A stretch of 64,000 bases of DNA from Acetobacter pomorum (GCF_002738225.1 NZ_PEBQ01000010.1:1-64000); one strand, 5' to 3'; counted from the stretch's first letter, positions 1 to 9,614 are shown. The notes: generated by a model not told the origin, from the sequence alone. Made by a program: numbers and translations.

Positions 1-969
1 ACTGGGCCTGGTAATAATTTTCAGGTTGATGGCGGATCTCGACTGGTGGGGGAAATTACCGCAGAAACCGGACTGGACTTGATAAATGGAGGCCCGATTA
101 CATGGTCCAAAACAGCACCTGGTCTCGTTGTGTTGGGTGATACTGCTGTACGGAATAGTATCTTAAACTCACAACTACATATAATGGGCGCACCATTAGC
201 GGTGGATGCAATGTCCTATTTGGACGGCAATGCCACTACTAGATATGTTTTCGATACTGATGACACAAACTACTATCTCCATCCTTCGGGACGCTCCCAA
301 CTTGCTTCGGCTCAGTTCTCTGGTCACATTGGGACCAATGGCTTAGATCCAGACTCAGGTTACCCTGCTTCATGGTGGGAAAAAGGCATACATACCAGAG
401 ATGTTTATTCTGAAGGGACTGTAGGAGTAGGTTTAAACGGCAATATTGCCGCATCAATAAATGGTACAAACGGAAATCTCTACGCTTCAGGCACCAGTCA
501 ACTCAACAATACAGTTAATATTGGCACTAATGCTGGAATCACACCACGCGCAAATCTCGCGCTAGAAAACGGTGATGTCTGGGTCAATGATGGGGATTTG
601 GCAGTCAATACAGGAGCAGATGGTGAGGGAGGTGCAGGCTGGTTTCAGGAAGGCGTGATGATTGGACGTAACGCTCAAGGAAATTGGGGGCATTACGCTA
701 ATGGAGCACCTGGGGCAGATCTTTCTGTATTCGGGAACTCTTACCTTGCTGGGGCTCTCTTGTTTCTTTCAGGTAAAAAAACGAGTAATGGAGTGTTGGA
801 TGCAACCCAATTTAATCCTTTACCTGATGGACTAACAGGAGTGGAGTGCACAAGTCCAGGGGCAAGCCTTGGAATAGGCACGTTGGGAGTTACAGTGTCC
901 AACAATTTAACCTTCTGCGCCGGTGACGGGAAATGGCACGACCTTGTATTGAAAGGCCTAAACGATTAA
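1..969 (+). CDS. PilV-like pilus tip protein (shufflon-type), 3' part only
   Basis: The reading frame is open from the first base of the window, so this is the C-terminal 322 residues of a longer gene whose start lies outside. The protein is rich in Gly, Asn, Ser and Thr, with repeated short beta-type units and phrases such as SGTSQLNNTVNIGTNAG. It ends with a two-cysteine segment (ECTSPGA ... TFCAGDGKWHDL). This layout resembles the variable C-terminal part of PilV, the minor pilin at the tip of the thin type IV pilus of IncI plasmids, which selects recipient cells. A phage tail-fibre or other surface adhesin is the alternative. No recombination sites of a shufflon were recognised. It is followed by an independent gene after 78 bp. 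Confidence 0.5.
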   Translation, partial: TGPGNNFQVDGGSRLVGEITAETGLDLINGGPITWSKTAPGLVVLGDTAVRNSILNSQLHIMGAPLAVDAMSYLDGNATTRYVFDTDDTNYYLHPSGRSQLASAQFSGHIGTNGLDPDSGYPASWWEKGIHTRDVYSEGTVGVGLNGNIAASINGTNGNLYASGTSQLNNTVNIGTNAGITPRANLALENGDVWVNDGDLAVNTGADGEGGAGWFQEGVMIGRNAQGNWGHYANGAPGADLSVFGNSYLAGALLFLSGKKTSNGVLDATQFNPLPDGLTGVECTSPGASLGIGTLGVTVSNNLTFCAGDGKWHDLVLKGLND

Positions 970-1047
970 AATCAAGCAATTGTATTACCCTAAAAATCAA
1001 TAGCTTTCTTTATTGAGATAGGCATCTCGCCTCGTTACTTTTTAAGC

Positions 1048-2178
1048 ATGACAATAGAGAATGCCGATCATAAAGACAGTGCCCCTTCTCCTCGACGGTT
1101 CACGATCTACATGGATCAGGACTGTCCAGAAGATGCGACTATAATTGAGTGCATAGAGAAGCTAGGTTCCGCTATTGGAATACAGGCTGTTATTCGCCGT
1201 GCCTTGATAATAGGCATGGAGGCATTGTCATCTGGTGCTGTAAATATCCTTAGCGATGATATTATTGCGGAAACATCGCAAGCCATATCCGAAATGAGAA
1301 AACGATCAAAATTATCTAGGCAAGCTCGGAAAGGTGAGCGACGAAACCATCGACGTCGGAGATCTCCTGCGGACGTTTTCGATGATTTGAGAGGGCAAAA
1401 AGAAGAAAGAAATAAGCCTACTTCGTCCGAAGAAAAATCGACCATATTTCTTCTTCCCCCCCCGAAAGAGAAGCCGGAAGAAAAAAAAGGCCCTCCGGCC
1501 GAAGATCTCAATACTCAAGATACTTGCTCATCCCAAACCGGGTCAGTTGAAAAGCCTGATGAGGCAGAAATCACAGAACCTGAAGAAAAATTAGATCCAA
1601 GCATAGATAATACCCCATCTGATGACTTGGAATCTGGACATGACAAAACAGCACCAGTGGAAGAGAATGGAGAAGGTTCGTCTGTGGCTCCAAACACAGG
1701 CAATACCGGATCTAACCCTACCGATATCCTTCCTGAAAACCCTCCCCCACAACTCCATGTTCCGTCCATAGCAAATGGGGCATCTGAAACTCCATCTCCT
1801 TCAGCTCCCCCCATTCCTTCACCAGAACCGGATTATGAAGGAAAAGGTGAAATCAATTCCCCTTTAATCTCCCAGCCCAGCGCCATTGATCAAAAACCAT
1901 CAATGGGATCAATCACTGACATACACATTCTGAGTAATGGTGAGAGTTCACCGCATCAGCAAGAACTCAATCCTAAAACGATCACCTCTCCTCAAAGCTA
2001 TTCTTCCAATGGAAAAGACATTCCTGATGTCAATCCTAAGGAGAAAAGGCCTTTCGGATACTCTCCTGATATCGAGAGCATTCTAAGGGAACATTCAGTC
2101 TCCTTATCCTCTGCTTCTCATACTGAGATCGCGCATCCGCCATCTGGCGCCAAAGACGAAACACAACAAGGCTTGTGA
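1048..2178 (+). CDS. Hypothetical protein, small N-terminal domain plus long proline-rich disordered tail
   Basis: This 376-residue protein has two parts. Residues about 15-65 form a compact segment with a strand-like stretch (RRFTIYMDQD) followed by two amphipathic helices. That order recalls ribbon-helix-helix DNA-binding proteins, but the match is not secure. Residues about 80-105 are a strongly basic patch (KLSRQARKGERRNHRRRRS). The remaining 270 residues are low complexity, rich in Pro, Ser, Glu and Asn, and probably unfolded. No signal peptide or membrane segment is visible. The ATG has only a weak ribosome binding site. It lies between a pilus-tip gene and a DotE-like gene, which suggests a role in the transfer region, but no function can be assigned. 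Confidence 0.7.
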   Translation: MTIENADHKDSAPSPRRFTIYMDQDCPEDATIIECIEKLGSAIGIQAVIRRALIIGMEALSSGAVNILSDDIIAETSQAISEMRKRSKLSRQARKGERRNHRRRRSPADVFDDLRGQKEERNKPTSSEEKSTIFLLPPPKEKPEEKKGPPAEDLNTQDTCSSQTGSVEKPDEAEITEPEEKLDPSIDNTPSDDLESGHDKTAPVEENGEGSSVAPNTGNTGSNPTDILPENPPPQLHVPSIANGASETPSPSAPPIPSPEPDYEGKGEINSPLISQPSAIDQKPSMGSITDIHILSNGESSPHQQELNPKTITSPQSYSSNGKDIPDVNPKEKRPFGYSPDIESILREHSVSLSSASHTEIAHPPSGAKDETQQGL

Positions 2179-2236
2179 CTAATTTTGAGCGATTGGCCTT
2201 TGAGACCAATTGTCCCCGCACACAAGGATTAACAGC

Positions 2237-3229
2237 ATGGCTTTTTTAGAAGCACCAGTTGAATCTTCAGATATAAGACTCTTGAAGTTGCTGCCTCTTG
2301 TAATTCTATCCTGTGCTCTCGTATTAGTCTTTCCTGAGTTTGCTATGGCTGAATCCACACTTGGCGGTGCGATAGGCCACTTCGGGGGGAATATTAACGG
2401 CCCATTCTGGAAGCTGTTAATGGTCGCATCCCTCTTGTCTGGTCTTGGGTGCATATACAAAGGCCTTAAGCTTCTTATCATGGTGGCAGATGGGAGGTCG
2501 CATCATGTCATTAGCTACGCCCCTCCGACTGGCATGCTTATTGCTGGAGCTCTTCTCGTAGCAATACCTGATACTATGAATTATGGGATTGCTTCGTTCT
2601 TTGGATATGTCACAGGTTACCATGGATCAACATATGACACCTTTGGCAATCCGTCAGACTGTATTAGCTCAACTACAGCTTTAACTTGTGCAGCAAAAAA
2701 CGTCAGAACAAATATTGTACCCGTATTTATTCAGGTTTCTTTCGTACTGATGTTTCTAGTCGGTGGCTGGTATCTTTATACAATTATCCTAAGTGCTGCT
2801 CATGAAGTTGGAAGTGGGCGCCCCCTGTCGAGAAACCTGGCCTTCAGAGGGCTTGTCGCTTTCCTTATGATGAATATGTCAGCACTTATGGCTTTCGGCC
2901 TTGCAAGCCTTGGAAGCTCAGACAACCCGCTAACCAGTACAGGATTTAATGGTGATTCTGATATGTTATCATATACTGGATCATCAAATATTAGCATTGT
3001 ACAGAACTATTCTGAACTTATTGGATATACCTTTGCAATCCTGGCCATGTTCGGTGTCGCTGCATTCTGGAAAGGTCTTTTTATCCTGAAAGATGTTGCC
3101 GATGGCAATGCTCGTACTGGCCCAGGGACAGCTTTTATGCACATGATATTTGGCGCAGGCCTAACCTCTATTAAATGGCTTGGTGGAATTGCGACTATGT
3201 CTATTTTTGGTAGAAATCTCTTCAACTAA
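2237..3229 (+). CDS. DotE/TraQ-like polytopic membrane protein of a type IVB secretion system
   Basis: The start is placed at the ATG preceded by AAGGA eight bases upstream, in preference to an upstream TTG. The protein begins with a hydrophobic signal-like segment (PLVILSCALVLVFP ... AMAE) and has about six further membrane segments. It contains the module KGL-x-LL-x-VADG-R at about residue 75 and again near the C terminus (KGLFILKDVADGN), each followed by a Gly-rich membrane helix. This suggests an internal duplication. The same module is present once in the protein at 31462-31959. The features fit the small inner-membrane subunits of IncI/Dot-Icm systems (TraQ/TraR, DotE/DotP). The family assignment is inference from topology and motif, not from an alignment. 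Confidence 0.6.
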   Translation: MAFLEAPVESSDIRLLKLLPLVILSCALVLVFPEFAMAESTLGGAIGHFGGNINGPFWKLLMVASLLSGLGCIYKGLKLLIMVADGRSHHVISYAPPTGMLIAGALLVAIPDTMNYGIASFFGYVTGYHGSTYDTFGNPSDCISSTTALTCAAKNVRTNIVPVFIQVSFVLMFLVGGWYLYTIILSAAHEVGSGRPLSRNLAFRGLVAFLMMNMSALMAFGLASLGSSDNPLTSTGFNGDSDMLSYTGSSNISIVQNYSELIGYTFAILAMFGVAAFWKGLFILKDVADGNARTGPGTAFMHMIFGAGLTSIKWLGGIATMSIFGRNLFN

Positions 3230-3475
3230 CTCTGCATCAGATGGTCCTGCGAGCCATCCTAGAGATTAGAGAGAAAATCAAAAATAGACCTTCGCCTGCT
3301 AAGCTAACTCTTAAGTTCACTGTCATCACCTCCGGGAAACCAATTCGCGAGGAATAAGATGTCGAAACACCGATTTTAATTCGTTATCCTATTATCAAAT
3401 TGCACTCCCCCAAAGATCATAATGACCTCTGGAAGTGCTTCTGAGCGCTGATTGCTAATTCTGTAGGAGAACAAG

Positions 3476-3796
3476 ATGACTGATCATAAGCTGTCAGAGG
3501 TTGATAAACTGCAGGCCGAATTGGAAGCACAAGAGAAAAGAACTGCTGAACTCAAGAAACAACTGGCCGAAGCCCATAGAGAGCGTGCCTGCAATATCGG
3601 CGAAGCACTTCTTGATCTGGCGGAGGGGCATGATCGTTGGAAATTGATCGTTGGAGAAATTGCTTCTCGTCATATGAAACCCCGGAAGTCCGCAGCTTTT
3701 AAAAAAGAAGCATCTCTCTTTGAGGATCATGCCCAAAGAGAGAGAGAGAAGAAAAAAGACGCATCCCAGGACCATTCAATGCCCGGATCACTTTAA
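3476..3796 (+). CDS. Small coiled-coil protein, function unknown
   Basis: This 106-residue charged protein has a good ribosome binding site (TAGGAGA) before the ATG. Residues about 5-40 form a heptad-like helix (VDKLQAELEAQEKRTAELKK) typical of a coiled coil, followed by a second helical part and a basic tail (REREKKKD). The size, charge and layout recall small accessory proteins of mobilisation systems (MobC/TraD-like), but there is no diagnostic motif. It stands alone, with intergenic DNA of 246 and 265 bp on either side, and precedes the helicase-nuclease gene in the same direction. Confidence 0.6.
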   Translation: MTDHKLSEVDKLQAELEAQEKRTAELKKQLAEAHRERACNIGEALLDLAEGHDRWKLIVGEIASRHMKPRKSAAFKKEASLFEDHAQREREKKKDASQDHSMPGSL

Positions 3797-3834
3797 CTCG
3801 ATCATTTTTTTTATCCAAAACCATCTTCTGCAAC

Positions 3835-3875
3835 GCGCCGTAAAACCCTGCCTTGGAGACGGGGATTTACGGCGC
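3835..3875. repeat. Long hairpin, member of a dispersed hairpin family
   Basis: Ten bases at 3835-3844 (GCGCCGTAAA) pair perfectly with 3866-3875, enclosing an inner CCCTG/CGGGG-type stem. The core resembles three other hairpins at 16491-16522, 25741-25770 and 32006-32035. It could act as a terminator for the gene ending at 3796, although there is no strong T-run. The right ends of IS200/IS605-type elements look similar. Confidence 0.6.
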
Positions 3876-4061
3876 ATTTGGTAAAATTGCTTTCGGATCT
3901 AAGCAAAGAACACCTGATTTTAATTTAATGCCGCACATCAAAGCATCGAAGAAGATGTAACATATTACACAAGAAAGACGCTTTCCAGACTTTACGACTT
4001 TCACTTCACCCTGTACCACGCTCATTAAATTTGAATTTCTAAATTATAGACAGGTGCCTGA

Positions 4062-7000
4062 ATGCCTAAACCTAGTAACCATGCTGTCCTTTCATACTGG
4101 CGTGCAGCTCTTCTGGATGACGCTCAGATGAGCATTTCCTTCAAGAATGACGAATTAGTCGCCATTGATCGGAATATTCTCTCTCGTGGGGTTATACCAA
4201 AGCAACAGAACGACATTCTCCGCCTCAAACACCCCAAATCCAAAGACTTGAGTCCTGAAGATCCCATTACTGTCATGGCCGGTCTTCGTGTTCTTTTGGG
4301 TGAACGCAACCATGCGGCCCAGAACACAAAGTCTCCTGTCCTTTTTTGTATGGCTGCTCTTTTTAGCATAGAGCCAGACGGAACAATAAAGCCCTGTATA
4401 GACAGTCCGCCTTGGATTAACCGCGAACTTCTGGAACCCTCCGATGCACGCATCCTCATTGGTGATGTTTCAGTTATGGATGCATGGATAGAGGAAAACC
4501 CTCCCAAGACAGGGAGTCTTGCTGCGTTATTGGAATGGAGTGACGGTTTATGGAATGCTGTCACAGCACACGGTCTTCCAGAAAAATATACTCCTTGGCC
4601 AAAGGTGCCATTGCAAGCGGCTGAATCAAGCATCGGAATGATGGCAACTCAGCACCAGCGTAAATTTTACGATACTATCATTGATGATGAAGGTCTCATC
4701 ACTCCTCTTTTAGACCGCTATCTGTCCGGTTCCACTACCCCTAAAGACGTCACCGAGGCATTGCGCTGGAATGCAGCAAGCATGCCCAGAGGAACTATGA
4801 CCTCCGCTTATGGCATGTCTCCCACTCAGGGTGAGGCAATGTCGGCTTTCAGTGAGTTAAAAAAATCCGAAATCCTCGCAGTTAATGGGCCGCCAGGAAC
4901 AGGCAAGACAACTTTGCTTCAGGGCATAGTCGCCACTATGCTTGTAAATTCCGCGATAAAAAACCATGAACCTCCAGTGATCGTTGGCACATCCACTAAT
5001 AATCAGGCTGTCACCAACATCATTGACGCTATGAAAAAGGCAATGAATTCAGGGGATGTGAGACCATGGGCCAAAAGATGGATTGTAAATGCTGATTCCC
5101 TAGGCTTGTATTTCCCATCGATGGAAAAGGAGAAATCCGCCATTGAAGCAGGCTACCTTATCGCCTCAATGGGACGCAGTCTGGAAACAAAAGATTGGGG
5201 TGGCTTCCCTGAAAGGGAAAGAAGCCTCGAAGATGCACAACAAGCTAGAGAGACATGGTTAAAAGGGTTCTATCAGACCTTTAGACCAGATCGTCCGTTT
5301 AACACTTTGACACAAGCAGAATGTGGAGAAGAAGGTCCTGAGGGTGTAGATATCCTCACCTCCATCGAGAATGGTATTGATGAAATCCGTGAGGTTATGT
5401 CCTCATTCTGCGATCTCGGACAGTTAATTGTTCTCCAGAATAAGTTCATCCATGATTTGTTTGCTGCAAACGGGTGCATTACTACAGAAGAGATCAAAAC
5501 CTGCATTGAAGAATGCGATCAGAAAATATCCGAACGAAAGCCGAAGGAGGATGAACTTCGTGCTGAGTTAAAGACTGCGGAAAATCACTTTATCACTTGT
5601 CGAGATGCTGCAGATCAGGCGAAGCAGAATATTGCCAATTCAAAAGCCAAGCTTGACGCTGAGATTGCCAAAGCAGAAGCAGAAGCGAATGAAGCGGGTA
5701 AGCATGCTATAGATTTGATAGCAGCCTTACCGGAGGGAGGTCGATTTTCAAATTTTTTCTCGGGTAAAAAATGGCCTTCTGTTGAGAAACTTGTAGCCAG
5801 TGGAGCATACGCTGAACACTTTCGGCCTCTGATGCAAAGCCAGAGCAGAGTTCGTGAGCAATGGTTGGAAACTATCAACAAACTAACCGAACATACTGAT
5901 GCTCAGTTGGCTGAGGCCAAAACAGTGTTAGAAACCTTCACCAAAAAAAATGAAGTTGAGATGAAGGGTATAATCGAAAGGTTATCCCATGCGTCAGATG
6001 CGCTTTCACAGGCTAAAGAAGCGTTCAACGAATATACTTTTGCAACCTACAATCTAGCAGAAAACAGACGTAACAAGCTTCTCTCGGCGCTTCAAAATAT
6101 CACCAATCTACGCACTATGATACCGGTGTCCATTGCGGAGAAAATCAGCAATACAAAATGGGCTTCTTCTTTCGGGCTTGATGTTCCTGGCCCATGGGAA
6201 AATCCAAATTGGAATGGATCTCTTCTAGCGGTGGAAGATTTTCTTGATCGCACACTCCGCTACGCTCTCTTCCAACTTGCCCTGCGATATTGGGAAGGTC
6301 GGTGGATACTGGAGGTAGAAGCCCTGCAGGACGCTATAGGTAGAAACGATAACAAAGCCTATCCGTTCCGCGTAGGAGAGAAAGCCATCAAGGCTATGTA
6401 TCGTCGCTGGGCCATGCTGACCCCTCTCTTCATCATCACCGCGTCCAGCCTTCCAAAACTTCCAAAATTTCGGAAGCGAGAAGGAGATAAATTCGTTGAT
6501 CGATACCTTCTAGACTTCTTTGATCTTCTGATTGTCGATGAAGCTGGTCAGATATCCCCATATCAGCTTGTTCCAGGAATGGCCTTCTCGCAGCAGTCGG
6601 TTGTTGTGGGTGATGTTTACCAGATTGAACCTGTAGTCACGACCAGCCATGCAACGGACACAGGAAATGCCCGCAAGGCTGGCGTGCAACCTTATTTCTG
6701 GGATGATGACGGTCCTATTGACCCTAGAGTTGTAACAGCGCCTCCGGGCAATGGGAATTTGATGGGCTCTGTCATGAGAGTTGTGCAGCAAGCAACAACC
6801 TTCACATCACCAAACAGCCTTGTTCCTGGCATTTTCCTTAGAGAACATCGCCGCTGTCGGAAGGATATCATCGAAATCTGCAATGAGCTTGTCTATAAAG
6901 GGCAGCTCAAGCCAATGACTGCCGAACCTAAGGAAGATCCACCCCTCCCCCCTCTCTCCTGGGCCAATGTCAACGGCAAAGCAGAACGTGTTGGAGGCAG

Positions 7001-8018
7001 TCAGCGTAATCTGCGCGAAGCCAATGCTATTGCGAACTGGATCTGTGAAAGCGCTGTAGAATGGGAGAAATTCTATAAGAAACCCATCCAGAAAATTGTT
7101 ACCGTCATTACGCCTTTTGGACCTCAGAGAGATAGCATCAAGCGCGCTCTGATGATGCTGGGAAAACAATCCCGCCTGTCCAATATCTCCAAAATCAAAG
7201 TGGGAACTGTAAATGCCATGCAGGGAGCAGAGAGTGACATAGTCATCTTCTCCCCTACCTGTGACAAAACATCGAATACGAATTTCCTTGAAAGTAAGAA
7301 AAGCCTCTTGAATGTCGCAATTTCCCGCGCTGTTCATTCATTCGTTGTGATAGGCACGATGGAGATTTTCGAACGCAATCCTTCTTCAACTCTTGGTATT
7401 CTTGGAAAAGCGCTATTCTCCAAAGGACAGGAACTTGGCGGTGTCAGAGGTAACTGGTCAGCAGAAGACTCTGTTGTCCTAAGTGGTCACAGGATTTCAA
7501 CACCTGATGAACATCATGCCCTCTTGGATGAGGCTCTAAAATCTCTCAAGCCGGGTGAGGAGATCGTCATAGTTTCACCGTTCCTGTCTGCCTCCGCAGT
7601 AAATTCACCCGCCATCCAGAACGGTATTCGAAACGCAGTTGCCAGAGGTGGATTGGTGAATATTGTCACTCGTGCACCAACCGCCATAGATTACCGCAAC
7701 GGAACCTCTCCAGAACTCAGGAAATCACTCCAAGACGCAGGCGCAAAGCTTCACGATATAAAGCTGTTGCACTCCAAAACACTTATGTCATCTGATTTCA
7801 TTGCCGAGGGCTCTTTTAACTGGCTCAGTGTCAGAAGAGAAGAACCCAACAAAGCAAACTTGGATAGTACCTGGGTGTTAAAGGGACGCAAAGCAGAAGC
7901 CGCCAAAGAAGCAGCATTGGAAGAACTTAATGCACTATTAAGTAGCCAAGGATCCTCTCATCCCACTGAAGTCGGTCGCCTGCTGGCGAAGAACAATTCT
8001 CGCGCAACACAGCATTAG
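4062..8018 (+). CDS. SF1 (DNA2/UPF1-like) helicase fused to a PLD-family nuclease; Mokosh type II-like
   Basis: This 1318-residue protein has the superfamily 1 helicase motifs in order. They are Walker A GPPGTGKTT at about 276, a long coiled-coil insertion at about 470-680, motif II DEAG at about 826, GDVYQIEP just after it, EHRRCRKDI, GTVNAMQGAE and LNVAISRA. The C-terminal 180 residues carry one HKD-type signature, HSKTLMSSD followed by GSFNW at about 1237, as in phospholipase-D-superfamily nucleases. A single-chain COG1112-type helicase plus PLD nuclease is the architecture described for the antiphage system Mokosh type II. PLD enzymes need two HKD motifs, so a dimer is expected. The gene is monocistronic, with a strong terminator after it. 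A role in plasmid DNA processing is the alternative. Confidence 0.8.
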   Translation: MPKPSNHAVLSYWRAALLDDAQMSISFKNDELVAIDRNILSRGVIPKQQNDILRLKHPKSKDLSPEDPITVMAGLRVLLGERNHAAQNTKSPVLFCMAALFSIEPDGTIKPCIDSPPWINRELLEPSDARILIGDVSVMDAWIEENPPKTGSLAALLEWSDGLWNAVTAHGLPEKYTPWPKVPLQAAESSIGMMATQHQRKFYDTIIDDEGLITPLLDRYLSGSTTPKDVTEALRWNAASMPRGTMTSAYGMSPTQGEAMSAFSELKKSEILAVNGPPGTGKTTLLQGIVATMLVNSAIKNHEPPVIVGTSTNNQAVTNIIDAMKKAMNSGDVRPWAKRWIVNADSLGLYFPSMEKEKSAIEAGYLIASMGRSLETKDWGGFPERERSLEDAQQARETWLKGFYQTFRPDRPFNTLTQAECGEEGPEGVDILTSIENGIDEIREVMSSFCDLGQLIVLQNKFIHDLFAANGCITTEEIKTCIEECDQKISERKPKEDELRAELKTAENHFITCRDAADQAKQNIANSKAKLDAEIAKAEAEANEAGKHAIDLIAALPEGGRFSNFFSGKKWPSVEKLVASGAYAEHFRPLMQSQSRVREQWLETINKLTEHTDAQLAEAKTVLETFTKKNEVEMKGIIERLSHASDALSQAKEAFNEYTFATYNLAENRRNKLLSALQNITNLRTMIPVSIAEKISNTKWASSFGLDVPGPWENPNWNGSLLAVEDFLDRTLRYALFQLALRYWEGRWILEVEALQDAIGRNDNKAYPFRVGEKAIKAMYRRWAMLTPLFIITASSLPKLPKFRKREGDKFVDRYLLDFFDLLIVDEAGQISPYQLVPGMAFSQQSVVVGDVYQIEPVVTTSHATDTGNARKAGVQPYFWDDDGPIDPRVVTAPPGNGNLMGSVMRVVQQATTFTSPNSLVPGIFLREHRRCRKDIIEICNELVYKGQLKPMTAEPKEDPPLPPLSWANVNGKAERVGGSQRNLREANAIANWICESAVEWEKFYKKPIQKIVTVITPFGPQRDSIKRALMMLGKQSRLSNISKIKVGTVNAMQGAESDIVIFSPTCDKTSNTNFLESKKSLLNVAISRAVHSFVVIGTMEIFERNPSSTLGILGKALFSKGQELGGVRGNWSAEDSVVLSGHRISTPDEHHALLDEALKSLKPGEEIVIVSPFLSASAVNSPAIQNGIRNAVARGGLVNIVTRAPTAIDYRNGTSPELRKSLQDAGAKLHDIKLLHSKTLMSSDFIAEGSFNWLSVRREEPNKANLDSTWVLKGRKAEAAKEAALEELNALLSSQGSSHPTEVGRLLAKNNSRATQH

Positions 8019-8042
8019 ATCTTGTCTACTGCTGTTTTCAGA

Positions 8043-8076
8043 GGCCCCCTTCCTGTCGGAGGGGGGGGGTATTTTT
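8043..8076 (+). terminator. Rho-independent terminator of the helicase-nuclease gene
   Basis: A CCCCCTTC arm, a short loop and a G-run arm are followed by TATTTTT, 25 bp after the stop codon at 8018. The facing gene on the minus strand ends at 8112. Confidence 0.75.
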
Positions 8077-8111
8077 AAAGAAGAGGCGCTAAGTGAAAGA
8101 CTAGATGTCTT

Positions 8112-9614
8112 TCACTCTTTCAATTCAGAAGATTTATTCTTCTCTTGAACGCAAAAAAAGTGGTCTTTTCTGAAAATCATGAAATCGGCCGTTTCATACA
8201 CCTTATAGGATGGGTTTAAGCATTCCTTAGCTTGTAGCCAAGCCTGTGATGTATGATCAGGCACTTCGATACCCCGACTACGCAATATGGTATAACCAAA
8301 ATATTCGTCATCATGGATGGCTGGATCAGGCTTTAATTTGCCCAAAATTGGCATAGCTTGGATAGCATTCTTCACAATTGGAGATAGTGGCTCCTCTCCG
8401 TATAAAAAGAGGTTGTCACCACCTTGATAACCCATATCCATCAAAGCGGAACTAACACGCTGCACATGGAACAACTCAAATCGTGAGTTTTCTGCAAGCA
8501 TATTGCCGTAACTAAACGAAATAACAAAATAGTATACTAATGGTATAAGCGGAACCCATCCAAGCTTCCTTAGGAAGCCTCGCATAAATGCTAGGTTAAC
8601 AAAAATAATACACGCAGAAAATGACGTCAAAATCCGCGGCACATATTCTACGTTCTTTAGAATTAGGAGCATCCCGGAGAGAAGTGTCAAAAGCACAATT
8701 GGAAGTGCGCAATACAAAATACCGACGGAAAAATCAGAGATGGTCTTTTGGCGAAAATATTTAACCGCGTTTAGGAGAGAACAGAAAACTGCCACCCCAA
8801 ACAATCCCAATAATAAGGGCTTGGCGCCTTGTGTCAGCATTACAGAAGTTAAGGCTAAAATATTGTATATATTTTCGCCCAACTCATGAAACGGCAAGGT
8901 TTTCAGATCCAGTGTAACGGCTAGATGTCGTTCAAACTGGCCATGAATTGTAGCTGGGATAATGAGGTCTTTGTATAAGACTGCCGCCACCAGAAATGAT
9001 GAAATCTTTATCCCGATATCACCCCATGCCTTTGCAGTTTCTCCATATTCGTAGTCACTAAGAAAAACTAAAATCGCCAATGCCAAATAGGTGTTAACGC
9101 CTGTCTGATAGAACCCCATAACCCCGACAAGTAATGCAAAACAGATTACAAATCTTTTCCTGCAAGACCAAGATAATGGCAGCACGGCAGCGAATACAGC
9201 CAAGGCCTGAGCCATAAGCATCGGAAGTGCGTCAAATTTATAAGATAGGTTTTGCAAAAAAAATGGCTGTATAGCTAAAGGAAAGCCACACATCGACAAA
9301 GCAAACCAACCTGGACGTTGAGATCGTGTAAGTCTTTGGGTCAGCAGGACTGCGGCGCAGGCAAGCACTAGCAAGCCTATAATTTGCCCTAAGGGAGATA
9401 GGTCAAGAATGTTTCTAACCCGCAAGTCCAACAGGTTCATTAAAACAGTCGAAAATATTCGGCCGTTCTTGCTCCATGTCGAACCGTATAATGATCGGCC
9501 ATGGTCATCATTATAATATACGTTCGCCAATAATATTGGTAAAGTGAATAATATGTAGAATATAAATACAAATAATATTCTATCTCTTGTTTGCTTCCTC
9601 AATAATATTTCCAT
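8112..9614 (-). CDS. GtrII-type glucosyltransferase, polytopic membrane protein
   Basis: This 500-residue protein has about ten or eleven predicted membrane helices. Near the N terminus, just after the first helix, is the motif YYNDDHGRSLYG followed by W-x-x-x-GR. This is characteristic of the GtrII family, which adds glucose from a lipid carrier to O-antigen or related surface polysaccharide. The acidic DD pair in that motif is the probable catalytic or binding site. The C-terminal part is soluble, with a CLNP ... FCVQ region. The ATG follows TAGGGG. In phages and plasmids such genes change the cell surface and can block phage adsorption. The usual partners GtrA and GtrB are not seen nearby. 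It stands back to back with the preceding helicase gene's terminator. Confidence 0.8.
   Translation of the reverse strand: MEILLRKQTRDRILFVFIFYILFTLPILLANVYYNDDHGRSLYGSTWSKNGRIFSTVLMNLLDLRVRNILDLSPLGQIIGLLVLACAAVLLTQRLTRSQRPGWFALSMCGFPLAIQPFFLQNLSYKFDALPMLMAQALAVFAAVLPLSWSCRKRFVICFALLVGVMGFYQTGVNTYLALAILVFLSDYEYGETAKAWGDIGIKISSFLVAAVLYKDLIIPATIHGQFERHLAVTLDLKTLPFHELGENIYNILALTSVMLTQGAKPLLLGLFGVAVFCSLLNAVKYFRQKTISDFSVGILYCALPIVLLTLLSGMLLILKNVEYVPRILTSFSACIIFVNLAFMRGFLRKLGWVPLIPLVYYFVISFSYGNMLAENSRFELFHVQRVSSALMDMGYQGGDNLFLYGEEPLSPIVKNAIQAMPILGKLKPDPAIHDDEYFGYTILRSRGIEVPDHTSQAWLQAKECLNPSYKVYETADFMIFRKDHFFCVQEKNKSSELKE

Noticed and set aside
6807-7337. 176-codon minus-strand frame inside the helicase-nuclease gene
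   Set aside because: Antisense to conserved helicase motifs, with no ribosome binding site and an unlikely composition.
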